Below are positions 34,635 through 45,259 of a stretch of DNA of 45,259 bases, piece by piece. Within the stretch, counting starts at the first letter, position 1. Each line of letters opens with the position of its first letter. The notes under the pieces are model-generated. The model had not been told where the DNA came from. It ran no database searches and saw only the letters and a list, made by a program, of their open reading frames with translations. The position numbers and the translations under genes were made by a program. This DNA comes from an uncultured Eggerthellaceae bacterium (GTDB lineage: Bacteria > Actinomycetota > Coriobacteriia > Coriobacteriales > Eggerthellaceae), in contig CANOBU010000006.1 in the NCBI GenBank assembly GCA_947564425.1, positions 1-45,259 of the forward strand, in the 5' to 3' direction.

Positions 34635-36323
34635 GTGGAAGAAGCATTGCTCGGCATCGTGACGACCATCAACAGCTACCTTTCGAACTACGTGCTGCTC
34701 ATATTGCTGCTGGGCATGGGCGTGTGGTTCACCGTGCGCACCAAGGGCATCCAGTTCCGCTGCTTCGGCGAGGGCTGGCGGCGCATATTCGGTGACTTCA
34801 GCTTCCGCGGGGGCAAGCAGGGCGGCGGCATGACGTCGTTCCAGGCCCTGGCCACCGCCATCGCCGCCCAGGTGGGCACCGGCAACATCGTGGGCGCCTG
34901 CGGGGCCATCATCGTCGGCGGCCCCGGGGCCATCTTCTGGATGTGGATCATCGCGCTTCTGGGCATGGCCACCAACTACGCCGAGGCGGTCATGGCGCAG
35001 AAGACGCGCGTGGTCGATGAGGACGGCTCGGTCCATGGCGGCCCGGCTTACTATATAACCACCGCCTTCAAGGGCACCGGGGGCAAGTTCCTGGCCGGCT
35101 TCTTCGCCGTGGCCGTCATCATCGCCCTGGGCTTCATCGGGCCCATGGTGCAATCGAACTCCATCGCCTCCACCATGAACACCGCCTTCGGCCTGGAACC
35201 CTGGATGGTAGGCGTCATCATAGCCGTCCTGGCCGGCTTCGTGTTCATCGGCAACGTGCACCGGCTGGCCTCCATCACCGAGAAGCTCGTGCCCGTCATG
35301 GCCGTGCTGTACGTCGCGGGCTCGCTGGTGGTGCTCGTCATGAACTGGCAGAACATCCCCGGGGCCTTCGGCCTCATCTTCACCTGCGCGTTCAACCCCC
35401 AGGCAGGCCTGGGCGGCGCATTCTTCGGCATGGTGGCCGCGATCACCTGGGGCGCCAAGCGCGGCCTGTTCAGCAACGAGGCCGGCATGGGGTCGACCCC
35501 CCACGCTCATGCGCTGGCCGAGGTGCGCGACCCCCACGAGCAGGGCGTGGTGGCCATGATCGGCGTGTTCATCGATACGCTCATCGTGGTCACCATGACG
35601 GCCCTGGTGGTCATATCCACGCTGTATGTGGGCGACGGCCCCCTGGCGGAAGCCTACGAGAACGCCGGGCGCTACCCGACCGCCGCGGCCTTCGTGCAGG
35701 CCGAGGGCGACAAGATAGCCGACGGCCTGACCCTGCAGGACGGCAAGCTGGTGGACGCCAAGGGCGCCGCCGTGCTCACCGACGACGACATGAGCGACCC
35801 GGGTGCGCTGGCAGCCGCCATCGGCATCGATAACGGCAACATGGCCCAGATAGCCTTCAGCCACTTCTTCACCACGGGCGGCGGCAATGTATTCGTGGCC
35901 ATCTGCCTGCTGTTCTTCGCGTTCTCGACCATATTGTCGTGGAACCTGTTCGCCAAGCTGAACTGGGAATACCTCTTCGGGAAGAAAACCATCCTGGTAT
36001 TCGCCTGCATCTGCACCTTCTTCGTGTTCCTGGGCGCCGTGCTGAAGATCGGCCTGGTATGGGAGCTGCAGGATATGTTCAACCAGCTGATGGTGCTGCC
36101 CAACGCCATCGCGCTGTTCGCCCTGACGGGATCCATCCTGGCCATCGCCAACGCCAAGCACGACAAGAAGGCGCTCGACGTGCACGAGGAGCATGCGCAG
36201 GAGAAGGCCTGGGCGCAGGCCGAGCGCGATGCCGAGGCCGCCCTGCGTCAGGCCGAGGACGCTGCCACAGCCGATATCCTGGAGCAGCGCGGGGACTACA
36301 TCGGGGACAAGAAGGGCGAATAG
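34635..36323 (+). CDS. Sodium/alanine (or glycine) symporter, AGCS family, copy 2
   Basis: A 562-residue tandem paralogue of the gene upstream. It begins at the GTG at 34635, with AAGGAAAGG before it, 78 bases after copy 1, so it is probably on the same riboswitch-controlled message. It keeps the AGCS signatures but carries extra sequence at residues about 338-415, between two late helices, absent from copy 1 and rich in Asp, Ala and Gly. This extra loop is probably extracytoplasmic. Its C-terminal tail (KHDKKALDVHEEHA) is near-identical to copy 1. Substrates of the two may differ. A strong terminator follows. Confidence 0.94.
   Translation: MEEALLGIVTTINSYLSNYVLLILLLGMGVWFTVRTKGIQFRCFGEGWRRIFGDFSFRGGKQGGGMTSFQALATAIAAQVGTGNIVGACGAIIVGGPGAIFWMWIIALLGMATNYAEAVMAQKTRVVDEDGSVHGGPAYYITTAFKGTGGKFLAGFFAVAVIIALGFIGPMVQSNSIASTMNTAFGLEPWMVGVIIAVLAGFVFIGNVHRLASITEKLVPVMAVLYVAGSLVVLVMNWQNIPGAFGLIFTCAFNPQAGLGGAFFGMVAAITWGAKRGLFSNEAGMGSTPHAHALAEVRDPHEQGVVAMIGVFIDTLIVVTMTALVVISTLYVGDGPLAEAYENAGRYPTAAAFVQAEGDKIADGLTLQDGKLVDAKGAAVLTDDDMSDPGALAAAIGIDNGNMAQIAFSHFFTTGGGNVFVAICLLFFAFSTILSWNLFAKLNWEYLFGKKTILVFACICTFFVFLGAVLKIGLVWELQDMFNQLMVLPNAIALFALTGSILAIANAKHDKKALDVHEEHAQEKAWAQAERDAEAALRQAEDAATADILEQRGDYIGDKKGE
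34699..35017 (+). repeat. 319-bp tract identical to copy 1 of the symporter
   Basis: Second arm of the identical direct repeat (see 33082-33400). Tandem direct repeats of this length could also recombine to delete one copy. Confidence 0.95.
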
Positions 36324-36350
36324 CCGCCCGTCCGCTAGACGCACGAGGGA

Positions 36351-36377
36351 AAAGGGCGCCGCAACGGCGCCCTTTTT
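36351..36377 (+). terminator. Intrinsic terminator after the symporter pair
   Basis: AAAGGGCGCCG pairs with CGGCGCCCTTT across the loop CAA and is followed by a run of Ts. This is the clearest intrinsic terminator in the window. It lies 27 bases after the symporter stop and only about 18 bases before the cydD start. Confidence 0.92.
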
Positions 36378-36394
36378 CTGGTACTGTACTGGCT

Positions 36395-38062
36395 ATGCTG
36401 GATAGGAACCTGCTGACATTGCCCGGGATGAAGGCGGTGCTGGCCGCCCTGTGCGCCGCCGATCTGCTGACGGCGCTGCTCACCTGCGGCCAAGCCCTGA
36501 CCCTGGGCTTCGGCATCGCCGCCCTGTGGGCCGGTGAGACGCTGGGCTCCCAACTGCCCCTGATCGGCGCATTCCTCGGCTGCTTCGCGGCACGGCAGGT
36601 CATCGGCTGCCTGCGCGATGGCGCCCTGGACCGGTATTCCGTCAAGGCAGCCGCCCGGATGCGCGGGCAGCTGCTCGAGCGCACCTTCCTGCAGCGGCCC
36701 CTGCTGCCGCAGCAGGCCGGCAGCGCCGCCGTGGTGCAGGCGGCCGCCGAGGGCATCGGAAGCATAGGCGCCTACATCCGCATGATGCCGCCGAAGCTCT
36801 GCGGGCTGGCGGCCCTGGCCGTGCCCCTGCTGGCAGCCGAGTTCGCCCTGGATTGGATTAGCGGCATCATACTGCTGGCCACCGCCCCGGTCATCTTCTA
36901 CTTCATGCAGCTTCTGGGGCGGCAGGCCCGCGACCGGGCCGAGGCCCGCTACACCACGTATCGCAGGCTATCCAACCGCTTCGCCGATACCCTGCGCGGG
37001 CTGCCCGTGCTCGCCGCCTTCCGCTGCGCCGACCGCGAGGATGCCCGGGTGTTCGAAAGCGCCGAGGAGCTGCGGCGCGCCTCCATGGGCACCATCGCCA
37101 CGGCAACCCTCTCGGGCGCCCTGCTGGACCTCACCGCCACCCTGGGCGTGGCGGCCGTGGCCATGATGCTCGCCTTCCGCCTGATGGACGGCTCCGTGCC
37201 GCTTGCCATCGGGCTTGCGGCCCTTATGCTGGCACCCGAGTTCTATATGCCCCTGCGCACCTACGCCGCCGATTTCCACGCCTCCCTGAATGCCAAGCAG
37301 GCCCTCGCCGCCCTGCGGGAGCTGTTGGACGGCCCTGTGACCGTGCCGGCGGCAGAGGATGCCCCCCTGCCCTGGGGCCCCGACAGCGCCGTGGAGGCCG
37401 TCGGCATCGGCTACGCCTACGCCGGTGCCCAAGGCGCCCCGGCACTGAAGGATGTATCGTTCCGCTTGGCAGCCGGGCAGCGCCTTGCCGTCATCGGGCC
37501 CAGCGGCGCCGGCAAATCCACCCTGGCCGACCTCATGGCCGGCTTCGCGCAGCCCAGCGCCGGATGCTTCCGCATCGATGGGCGCACCGTAGCGGCCCTG
37601 GATGCCCCCTCCTGGACCGGCCGGGTGCACTACATACCCCAGGACCCCTTCATATTCCGCGGGAGCCTGCGCGACAACGTCGCCCTGTACAGCCCCGGCG
37701 CATCGGACGATGCCGTTATGGATGCGCTGGCCGCCGTGGGGTTGGACACCCTGGCCGAAGAGCTGCCCGAGGGCATATACTCTCCCATCGGCGACGGGGG
37801 CCGGGGGCTGTCGGGAGGGCAGGCCCAGCGCATCGCGCTCGCGCGCATCTGCCTCGACCCGCGCCCCATCCTGGTATTCGACGAGCCCACCGCCCATCTG
37901 GACATCGAGACCGAGCTCGAGCTGAAGGGGCGCATCCTGCCGCTCATGGAGGGCCGCACCGTCATCTTCGCCACCCATCGCCTGCACTGGCTCGATTCCA
38001 TGGATGCCGTGCTGAGGCTCGAGGGCGGGCGCGCGGTGCCGGGGGAAGGGGTCGTCCGATGA
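36395..38062 (+). CDS. cydD: CydD-like ABC exporter subunit
   Basis: A 555-residue half-transporter. An N-terminal membrane domain of about 320 residues has six helices. The nucleotide-binding domain follows, with Walker A GPSGAGKS, the signature LSGGQAQR and Walker B ILVFDEPTAHLD. With CydC it forms the exporter of cysteine and glutathione to the periplasm needed for cytochrome bd assembly. The ATG at 36395 has no ribosome site, since the terminator lies just before it; a later start is possible. Its stop codon overlaps cydC by 4 bases. No cydAB genes are in the window. Confidence 0.85.
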   Translation: MLDRNLLTLPGMKAVLAALCAADLLTALLTCGQALTLGFGIAALWAGETLGSQLPLIGAFLGCFAARQVIGCLRDGALDRYSVKAAARMRGQLLERTFLQRPLLPQQAGSAAVVQAAAEGIGSIGAYIRMMPPKLCGLAALAVPLLAAEFALDWISGIILLATAPVIFYFMQLLGRQARDRAEARYTTYRRLSNRFADTLRGLPVLAAFRCADREDARVFESAEELRRASMGTIATATLSGALLDLTATLGVAAVAMMLAFRLMDGSVPLAIGLAALMLAPEFYMPLRTYAADFHASLNAKQALAALRELLDGPVTVPAAEDAPLPWGPDSAVEAVGIGYAYAGAQGAPALKDVSFRLAAGQRLAVIGPSGAGKSTLADLMAGFAQPSAGCFRIDGRTVAALDAPSWTGRVHYIPQDPFIFRGSLRDNVALYSPGASDDAVMDALAAVGLDTLAEELPEGIYSPIGDGGRGLSGGQAQRIALARICLDPRPILVFDEPTAHLDIETELELKGRILPLMEGRTVIFATHRLHWLDSMDAVLRLEGGRAVPGEGVVR

Positions 38063-39879
38063 GACGCCTGCTGCCCCCTTGGCTGCGCTCGCTGGCCGGG
38101 CGCTTCAGCCGCCAGATTGCCCTGGCGCTGCTGCTGGGCCTGGCCGCCTACGGCTGCGCCGCCCTGCTGATGTTCGCCGCCGGCTTCCTCATATCGAAGA
38201 CGGCCGACCCCGCCACCACGCTCTTCATGGTGATGACGCCCGTGGCCTGCGTGCAGCTCTTCGGCCTGGGGCGCCCCCTCGCGCGCTACTTCGAGCGCCT
38301 GGTCAGCCACGATTGGGTGATGAAGGTGACATCGCTTCTGCAGCTGAGGCTGTTCCGGGCAGCCCGGCGCCTGCAGGCTGCGGGCCGGGGCGGCAGCCCC
38401 CTGGGGACGTACCTCGCGGTGCTCACCGACGACATCGGGCATTTGCAGGACCTCTTCCTGCGCGTGGTGTTCCCGGCCGCCATGGCGCTTCTGCTGTACG
38501 CCGGCGCCTGCCTGCTGTGCGGCTGGTTCTCGGCCGCCCTGCTGCTGCTCATGCTGCTGTGCGGCGCCGCCTGCGTGTTCCTGCTGCCCTACCTGGCCCT
38601 TGCCATCACGCGGGACCCCATCGCGAAGGAGCACCGCCAGCGGGCAGACGGGTATGCGCAGCTGACCGACGACGTGCTGGGCATAGCCGACTACCAGCTG
38701 GCCGGGCGCGCAGCCGAGGTCTGCAGCCGCCACCGCGCCGCTGCGGAGCGGTTGGATGCGCTGGGTGCGCGCATACGGCACCGGGTGCGCCTGGTGCAGC
38801 TCGCATCGGTCCTGGCCATGGGCGCCATCTGCGCCGCCATGCTGGCATGGTGCGGAAGCGCCTGGGGCGGCGGCCCCGAAGCCGATTTCATAGCCGCATT
38901 CACCCTGGGCTTCTTCCCCCTGGCGGAGGTGCTCATGCTGCTTCCCGCCAGCGTTTCCGAGGCTGTGGGCCATAAGCAGGCCATCGCCAGCCTGGATGCC
39001 TTTTTCGGGGAGACCGCCGGCGCCCCCCCTGCCCGCCCGCAGGCGGCCGAACCGGCGCCCGATGGGCAACCGCCCCGGGCGGCTGCGCCCCCGGGCATAG
39101 CCGTGGAAGTCCGCGACCTGCGCTTCGCCTATCCCGGCGCGAAGGCCGCGGCCCTGCAGGGCATCTCGCTTTCCATCGAGGCCGGCGCCAAGGTGGCCGT
39201 CCTGGGCCGCAGCGGCTCGGGCAAGAGCACCCTGCTTTCGGCCATAGGGGGCACCATCGCACCCGACAGCGGCAGCGTGGCGCTGGGGCCCGCAGAACCG
39301 GCAGCCGACGGCAGCGGGAACAGCCCGCAGCCGGCCCCGGCCATGCTCGACCAGAGGCCCTACCTCTTCGACCGCACGCTGCGCCAGAACCTCGCCCTGG
39401 GATGCGCCCATGCCGCAGACGACGCCATGATGGGGGCTCTGGAAGCCGTGGGCCTCGGTGCCAAGGCCGCTTCGCTGGCGCAGGGCCTCGATACCCCGAT
39501 CGGCGAGACGGGCACCGGCTTCTCGGGCGGGGAGGCCCATCGGGTGGCCCTGGCCCGGGTGCTTCTGGCCCGCTGCCCCCTGGTGCTGCTGGACGAGCCG
39601 TTCAACGCGCTGGATCCGGAAACGGAGGAAGCCCTCATCGACACGCTGCTGCGCTGCTTCGCCGACGATACGCTCATCGTGGCCACCCACCATCTGGCGC
39701 GCATCGACCTGTTCGACCGCGTGATCCTGATCGAGGACGGCCGGGTGGCCCTGGACGGCACGCCGGCGCAGCTGCGGCGGGATTCGGCCCATTTCCGCCG
39801 GCTGCTCGCCTTCGACGGCGCCGAGGATGCCGTGGCAGGGGACGCGGACTACAGCAGCTCCTCCAAGGTCTCGGTATAG
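38059..39879 (+). CDS. cydC: CydC-like ABC exporter subunit
   Basis: A 606-residue half-transporter. Its membrane domain covers about residues 1-310, then comes a Pro/Ala-rich linker at 325-350 and an ATPase domain with Walker A GRSGSGKS, signature FSGGEAHR and Walker B LVLLDEPFNALD. The ATG overlaps the cydD stop (ATGA). It should heterodimerise with CydD. Its C-terminal end overlaps the convergent HAD gene by 31 bases. Confidence 0.9.
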   Translation: MRRLLPPWLRSLAGRFSRQIALALLLGLAAYGCAALLMFAAGFLISKTADPATTLFMVMTPVACVQLFGLGRPLARYFERLVSHDWVMKVTSLLQLRLFRAARRLQAAGRGGSPLGTYLAVLTDDIGHLQDLFLRVVFPAAMALLLYAGACLLCGWFSAALLLLMLLCGAACVFLLPYLALAITRDPIAKEHRQRADGYAQLTDDVLGIADYQLAGRAAEVCSRHRAAAERLDALGARIRHRVRLVQLASVLAMGAICAAMLAWCGSAWGGGPEADFIAAFTLGFFPLAEVLMLLPASVSEAVGHKQAIASLDAFFGETAGAPPARPQAAEPAPDGQPPRAAAPPGIAVEVRDLRFAYPGAKAAALQGISLSIEAGAKVAVLGRSGSGKSTLLSAIGGTIAPDSGSVALGPAEPAADGSGNSPQPAPAMLDQRPYLFDRTLRQNLALGCAHAADDAMMGALEAVGLGAKAASLAQGLDTPIGETGTGFSGGEAHRVALARVLLARCPLVLLDEPFNALDPETEEALIDTLLRCFADDTLIVATHHLARIDLFDRVILIEDGRVALDGTPAQLRRDSAHFRRLLAFDGAEDAVAGDADYSSSSKVSV

Positions 39880-40496
39880 GCTGTGGCCGCCCGCTGCAGC
39901 TCGCGGCGCCGCCCCTCGGAGCATCCGTTGCCCACGCCCAGGGTCTGCAGCCCGAAATCCCCCATGGCCCGCAGGGCATAGGGGGCATCGTCGACGGCCC
40001 ATACGCAGCCGGGCTCGCAGCCCAGCACCTCGCAGGCCAGCGCGTAGATGCCCGGCTCCTGCTTCGAGATACCGCAATCCTCGGTGCTTATGAGGGCCTT
40101 GAAGCAATCGGCGATGCCGGCGCGGGACAGCCCGGCCTGCAGATAGCGCACGGGGCTCGATGACACCACGACGCAGGGTACGCCGGCGGCATGGAGCGCC
40201 CGCACCAGGGCGACGGCCCCCGGCAGCGGATCGGCCTCATCCCGGTAATAGGGCATCAGCATGCCGTCCAGGTGGTCCAGGATGGCCTGGGGGCTCTCGG
40301 CGGCCCCGAACTCCTCATGCAGGATGCGCGCGGCCTCCTCGATGGGCGCCGCGTGGATCCTGTCCTCCTGATCGGGGGTCAAAGGACCGGCGGCCTCGAA
40401 GAGCATCTGCTCGGCGCGCGTCCAGGCATCCATGGAATCCAGCAGCGTGCCGTCGCAATCGAATATGAATCCGCAGGCTTCGGAAAAATCGGGCAT
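39849..40496 (-). CDS. HAD-superfamily phosphatase
   Basis: A 215-residue enzyme. Motif I FDCDGTLLDS carries the nucleophilic aspartate, motif II is VVSSSP, and motif III lysine and motif IV acidic residues follow in ISKQEPGIYALA and WAVDDAPYAL. The helical cap between residues 20 and 85 places it with the beta-phosphoglucomutase-like group. Its substrate is unknown. An AGGAGGGC site precedes the ATG at 40496. It overlaps the end of cydC by 31 bases on the other strand and is divergent from carB. Confidence 0.9.
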   Translation of the reverse strand: MPDFSEACGFIFDCDGTLLDSMDAWTRAEQMLFEAAGPLTPDQEDRIHAAPIEEAARILHEEFGAAESPQAILDHLDGMLMPYYRDEADPLPGAVALVRALHAAGVPCVVVSSSPVRYLQAGLSRAGIADCFKALISTEDCGISKQEPGIYALACEVLGCEPGCVWAVDDAPYALRAMGDFGLQTLGVGNGCSEGRRRELQRAATAYTETLEELL

Positions 40497-40591
40497 GTCG
40501 CCCTCCTTTCAGCATTACGCACAGGATAAAGGGGCGCACCTGTTTTACAATGGGCTGCGGAAAAAAACTACGGACGAAGGAGCGGGACGCC

Positions 40592-43825
<3,234 letters not shown>

Positions 43826-43850
43826 GGCTGCGGCGAAACGGAGAACCGTC

Positions 43851-43874
43851 GATGGGCGGGCGCACCCGTCCATC
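43851..43874 (+). terminator. Hairpin after carB
   Basis: A 10-bp stem (43851-43860 with 43865-43874), including one G-T pair, with loop CGCA lies between carB and the next gene. No U-tract follows. Confidence 0.5.
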
Positions 43875-43893
43875 GCGCCCAAGAAGGAGCATC

Positions 43894-45165
43894 ATGGCTA
43901 ACCTGGCCCTTATGCGGGCATTGAAAGAGCACGAGCAGGTGGGAAGGGCCTATATCACCTCCCTGCAGGAGCATGGCCTGGCCTTCGCCGAGGCAGGGGC
44001 CGACGATGCCGCCATCGCGCCGTTGCGGGAGTCGTTACGGCGAGCCGGCGCACGGTTCCTGAACGCCGGCGCTTCCATCCTGTACGGCTGGCAGTCGAAG
44101 GCCTGCGTGGAATGCACCGGCACCGGCGGCTCCGAGACCTTCAGCACCACCTTCAAATGCCACCGCGATTGCTATTTCTGCTTCAACTACAACGTAGCGG
44201 ACTACGAGCGCTTCGTGCGCGAGGATTGCCCGTGGGAAGAGGGACTGGCGGCCTCGAAGGAGCAGTTCGACGGCTTGGCCGCCATAGGCCTTACCGGCGG
44301 CGAGCCTTTGCTGGTGCTCGATCAGAGCCTGGAGTTCCTGCGCCGGGCGCGAAGCGAATACCCGCAAGCGCATCTGCGCATGTATACCTCCGGCGACCTG
44401 CTGACCGAAGAGGCCGCCGTGCAGCTGCGCGATGCGGGCCTGGACGAGATCCGCTTCAGCGTGAAGCAGGACGACCCTGCCGACCGCCAGCAGCAGGTGC
44501 TCGATGCCATGGCCCTGGCCCGGCGCTGCATCCCCAGCGTGATGGTGGAGATGCCCGTGATACCCGGGACGCGCGAGCGCATGCTGGAGCTGATGGATGC
44601 CTGGGCGCGCATCGGCATCGATGGCGTGAACTTCCTGGAATTCTGCTTCCCCTTCAATAACTGGGAGGAATACGAGGCGCGGGGCTTCGAGATACGCAAC
44701 CCACCCTTCGACGTGATGTACGATTACGGCTACTCCGGCGGCCTGCCCGTGGCCGGCAGCGAGTCGTTGGCCTTGGAGCTCATGCTGCACGGGATCGAAG
44801 CCGGCGTGTCCTACGGCATGCACTACTGCAGCCTGGACAACAAGCACCGCAGCGAGATGCGCCAGCGCAACGAGCGCGGCGCCGGACTGCATCCCTGCTA
44901 CAGCTTCGACGAGGGGGATTTCTTCCTGAAATGCGGGAAGGTGTTCGGCCGCGACATCGACCCAGCCTTCGACGCCCTGCGCGAGGCGGGCTGCGAGAGC
45001 TTCCTGGACCTGCCGGAAGAGGAATCGCTGTGCTTCCCCCTGGCCTACCTGGATGCCCTGGAGGGCGCGGGCGTGGAGCCTGCGGTCTCGTTCAACGTGC
45101 TGCAGCAGGACGAAGCGGGCCTGGCCCTCCAGGAAGTGGACCTGCGCCTGGCGGATCGGGGCTAG
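43894..45165 (+). CDS. Radical SAM protein of unknown function
   Basis: A 423-residue protein. Its radical SAM motif is C89-x3-C93-x2-C96 in CHRDCYFCFN, followed by LTGGEPLL for SAM binding. An additional pair C71-x2-C74 (KACVECTGTGG) lies before it. A C-terminal region has more cysteines (MHYCSLDNKHRSEM, LHPCYSFDEGDFFLKCG, AGCESF), which could bind further FeS clusters. AGGAG precedes the ATG. It follows carB in the same direction by 68 bases. No peptide precursor or partner gene is visible within the window. I do not recognise the subfamily or substrate. Confidence 0.88.
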   Translation: MANLALMRALKEHEQVGRAYITSLQEHGLAFAEAGADDAAIAPLRESLRRAGARFLNAGASILYGWQSKACVECTGTGGSETFSTTFKCHRDCYFCFNYNVADYERFVREDCPWEEGLAASKEQFDGLAAIGLTGGEPLLVLDQSLEFLRRARSEYPQAHLRMYTSGDLLTEEAAVQLRDAGLDEIRFSVKQDDPADRQQQVLDAMALARRCIPSVMVEMPVIPGTRERMLELMDAWARIGIDGVNFLEFCFPFNNWEEYEARGFEIRNPPFDVMYDYGYSGGLPVAGSESLALELMLHGIEAGVSYGMHYCSLDNKHRSEMRQRNERGAGLHPCYSFDEGDFFLKCGKVFGRDIDPAFDALREAGCESFLDLPEEESLCFPLAYLDALEGAGVEPAVSFNVLQQDEAGLALQEVDLRLADRG

Positions 45166-45218
45166 CGGACCGCTGCAAGGCCGGGGCGGCCTCCAGTCGC
45201 TCGAACAGTCCTGCTTTG

Positions 45219-45243
45219 GCGGAAAGCCCACTGGGCTTTCCGC
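45219..45243 (+). terminator. Hairpin after the radical SAM gene
   Basis: GCGGAAAGCCCA (45219-45230) pairs with TGGGCTTTCCGC (45232-45243), so about 10 pairs with a small loop remain. It lies 53 bases past the stop. No clear U-tract. Confidence 0.55.
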
Positions 45244-45259
45244 GTCGTGCGGAACTCGC

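Noticed and set aside
33018-36323. Tandem symporters as an assembly duplication
   Set aside because: Sequence outside the 319-bp tract differs widely and copy 2 has an extra 75-residue insert, so both are real genes.
37630-40107. Reverse-strand frame of 825 residues opposite cydDC
   Set aside because: High-GC coding shadow with repetitive composition and no domain.

Overview
The window is high-GC DNA with Actinobacterial-style genes, frequent GTG/TTG starts and anaerobic respiratory gene content. That content includes a TAT-exported molybdopterin oxidoreductase with FeS and NrfD subunits and a TorD chaperone, a two-protein SUF-like FeS assembly set, an aldo/keto reductase fused to a ferredoxin domain, a fused TRAP permease with a TAXI binding protein, and a baeRF-type protein. 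This combination best fits a gut-type anaerobic Coriobacteriia, probably Eggerthellaceae. That placement is inferred from gene content; no rRNA, tRNA or other phylogenetic marker was used. I found no tRNA, rRNA, CRISPR array, transposase or prophage gene.

Layout. 0.1-3.7 kb: a LysR regulator divergent from a LysE-type exporter, a GIY-YIG/AlkD-like fusion, and a DUF488 protein. 3.8-7.2 kb: SmsB and SmsC (SufB/SufC-like), a MerR regulator, and opposite it a decayed flavodoxin plus DUF4405 membrane-protein pair that still has a MerR-type promoter with a 19-bp spacer. 7.4-8.1 kb: a possible toxin-antitoxin pair. 8.1-10.4 kb: a large repeat-containing surface protein. 10.5-12.5 kb: a GNAT remnant, a pentapeptide-repeat protein and a GyrI-like protein. 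12.6-17.1 kb: an aldo/keto reductase, a TPM-like membrane protein with PspA, and an XRE regulator with a membrane protein. 17.1-20 kb: a MerR-TipAS regulator, a small unknown protein and a diguanylate cyclase. 20-26.2 kb: a LysR regulator and a DMSO-reductase-family operon whose catalytic gene carries a frameshift. 26.3-28.1 kb: bacterioferritin and a baeRF-type protein. 28.2-31.8 kb: the TRAP/TAXI transporter. 31.9-36.4 kb: phosphoglycerate mutase, then a glycine riboswitch ahead of two tandem Na+/amino-acid symporters. 36.4-45.2 kb: cydDC, a HAD hydrolase, carB and a radical SAM protein of unknown role.

How it works together. The respiratory operon would move quinol electrons through NrfD and the FeS protein to a periplasmic Mo enzyme, with TorD maturing that enzyme, and the adjacent LysR probably controls it. 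The SmsCB pair would supply FeS clusters, and CydDC would support cytochrome bd assembly. The glycine riboswitch links amino-acid import to glycine level.

The most notable points are four inactivated genes (flavodoxin, DUF4405, GNAT, Mo oxidoreductase), a 319-bp tract of perfect identity between the two symporter genes that suggests recent gene conversion, the singlet glycine riboswitch with a possible Shine-Dalgarno-masking stem, and several long GC-rich inverted repeats. I did not find a clearly new multi-gene system. The best leads are the toxin-antitoxin-like pair, the TPM-PspA pair, the bacterioferritin-baeRF pair and the radical SAM enzyme.
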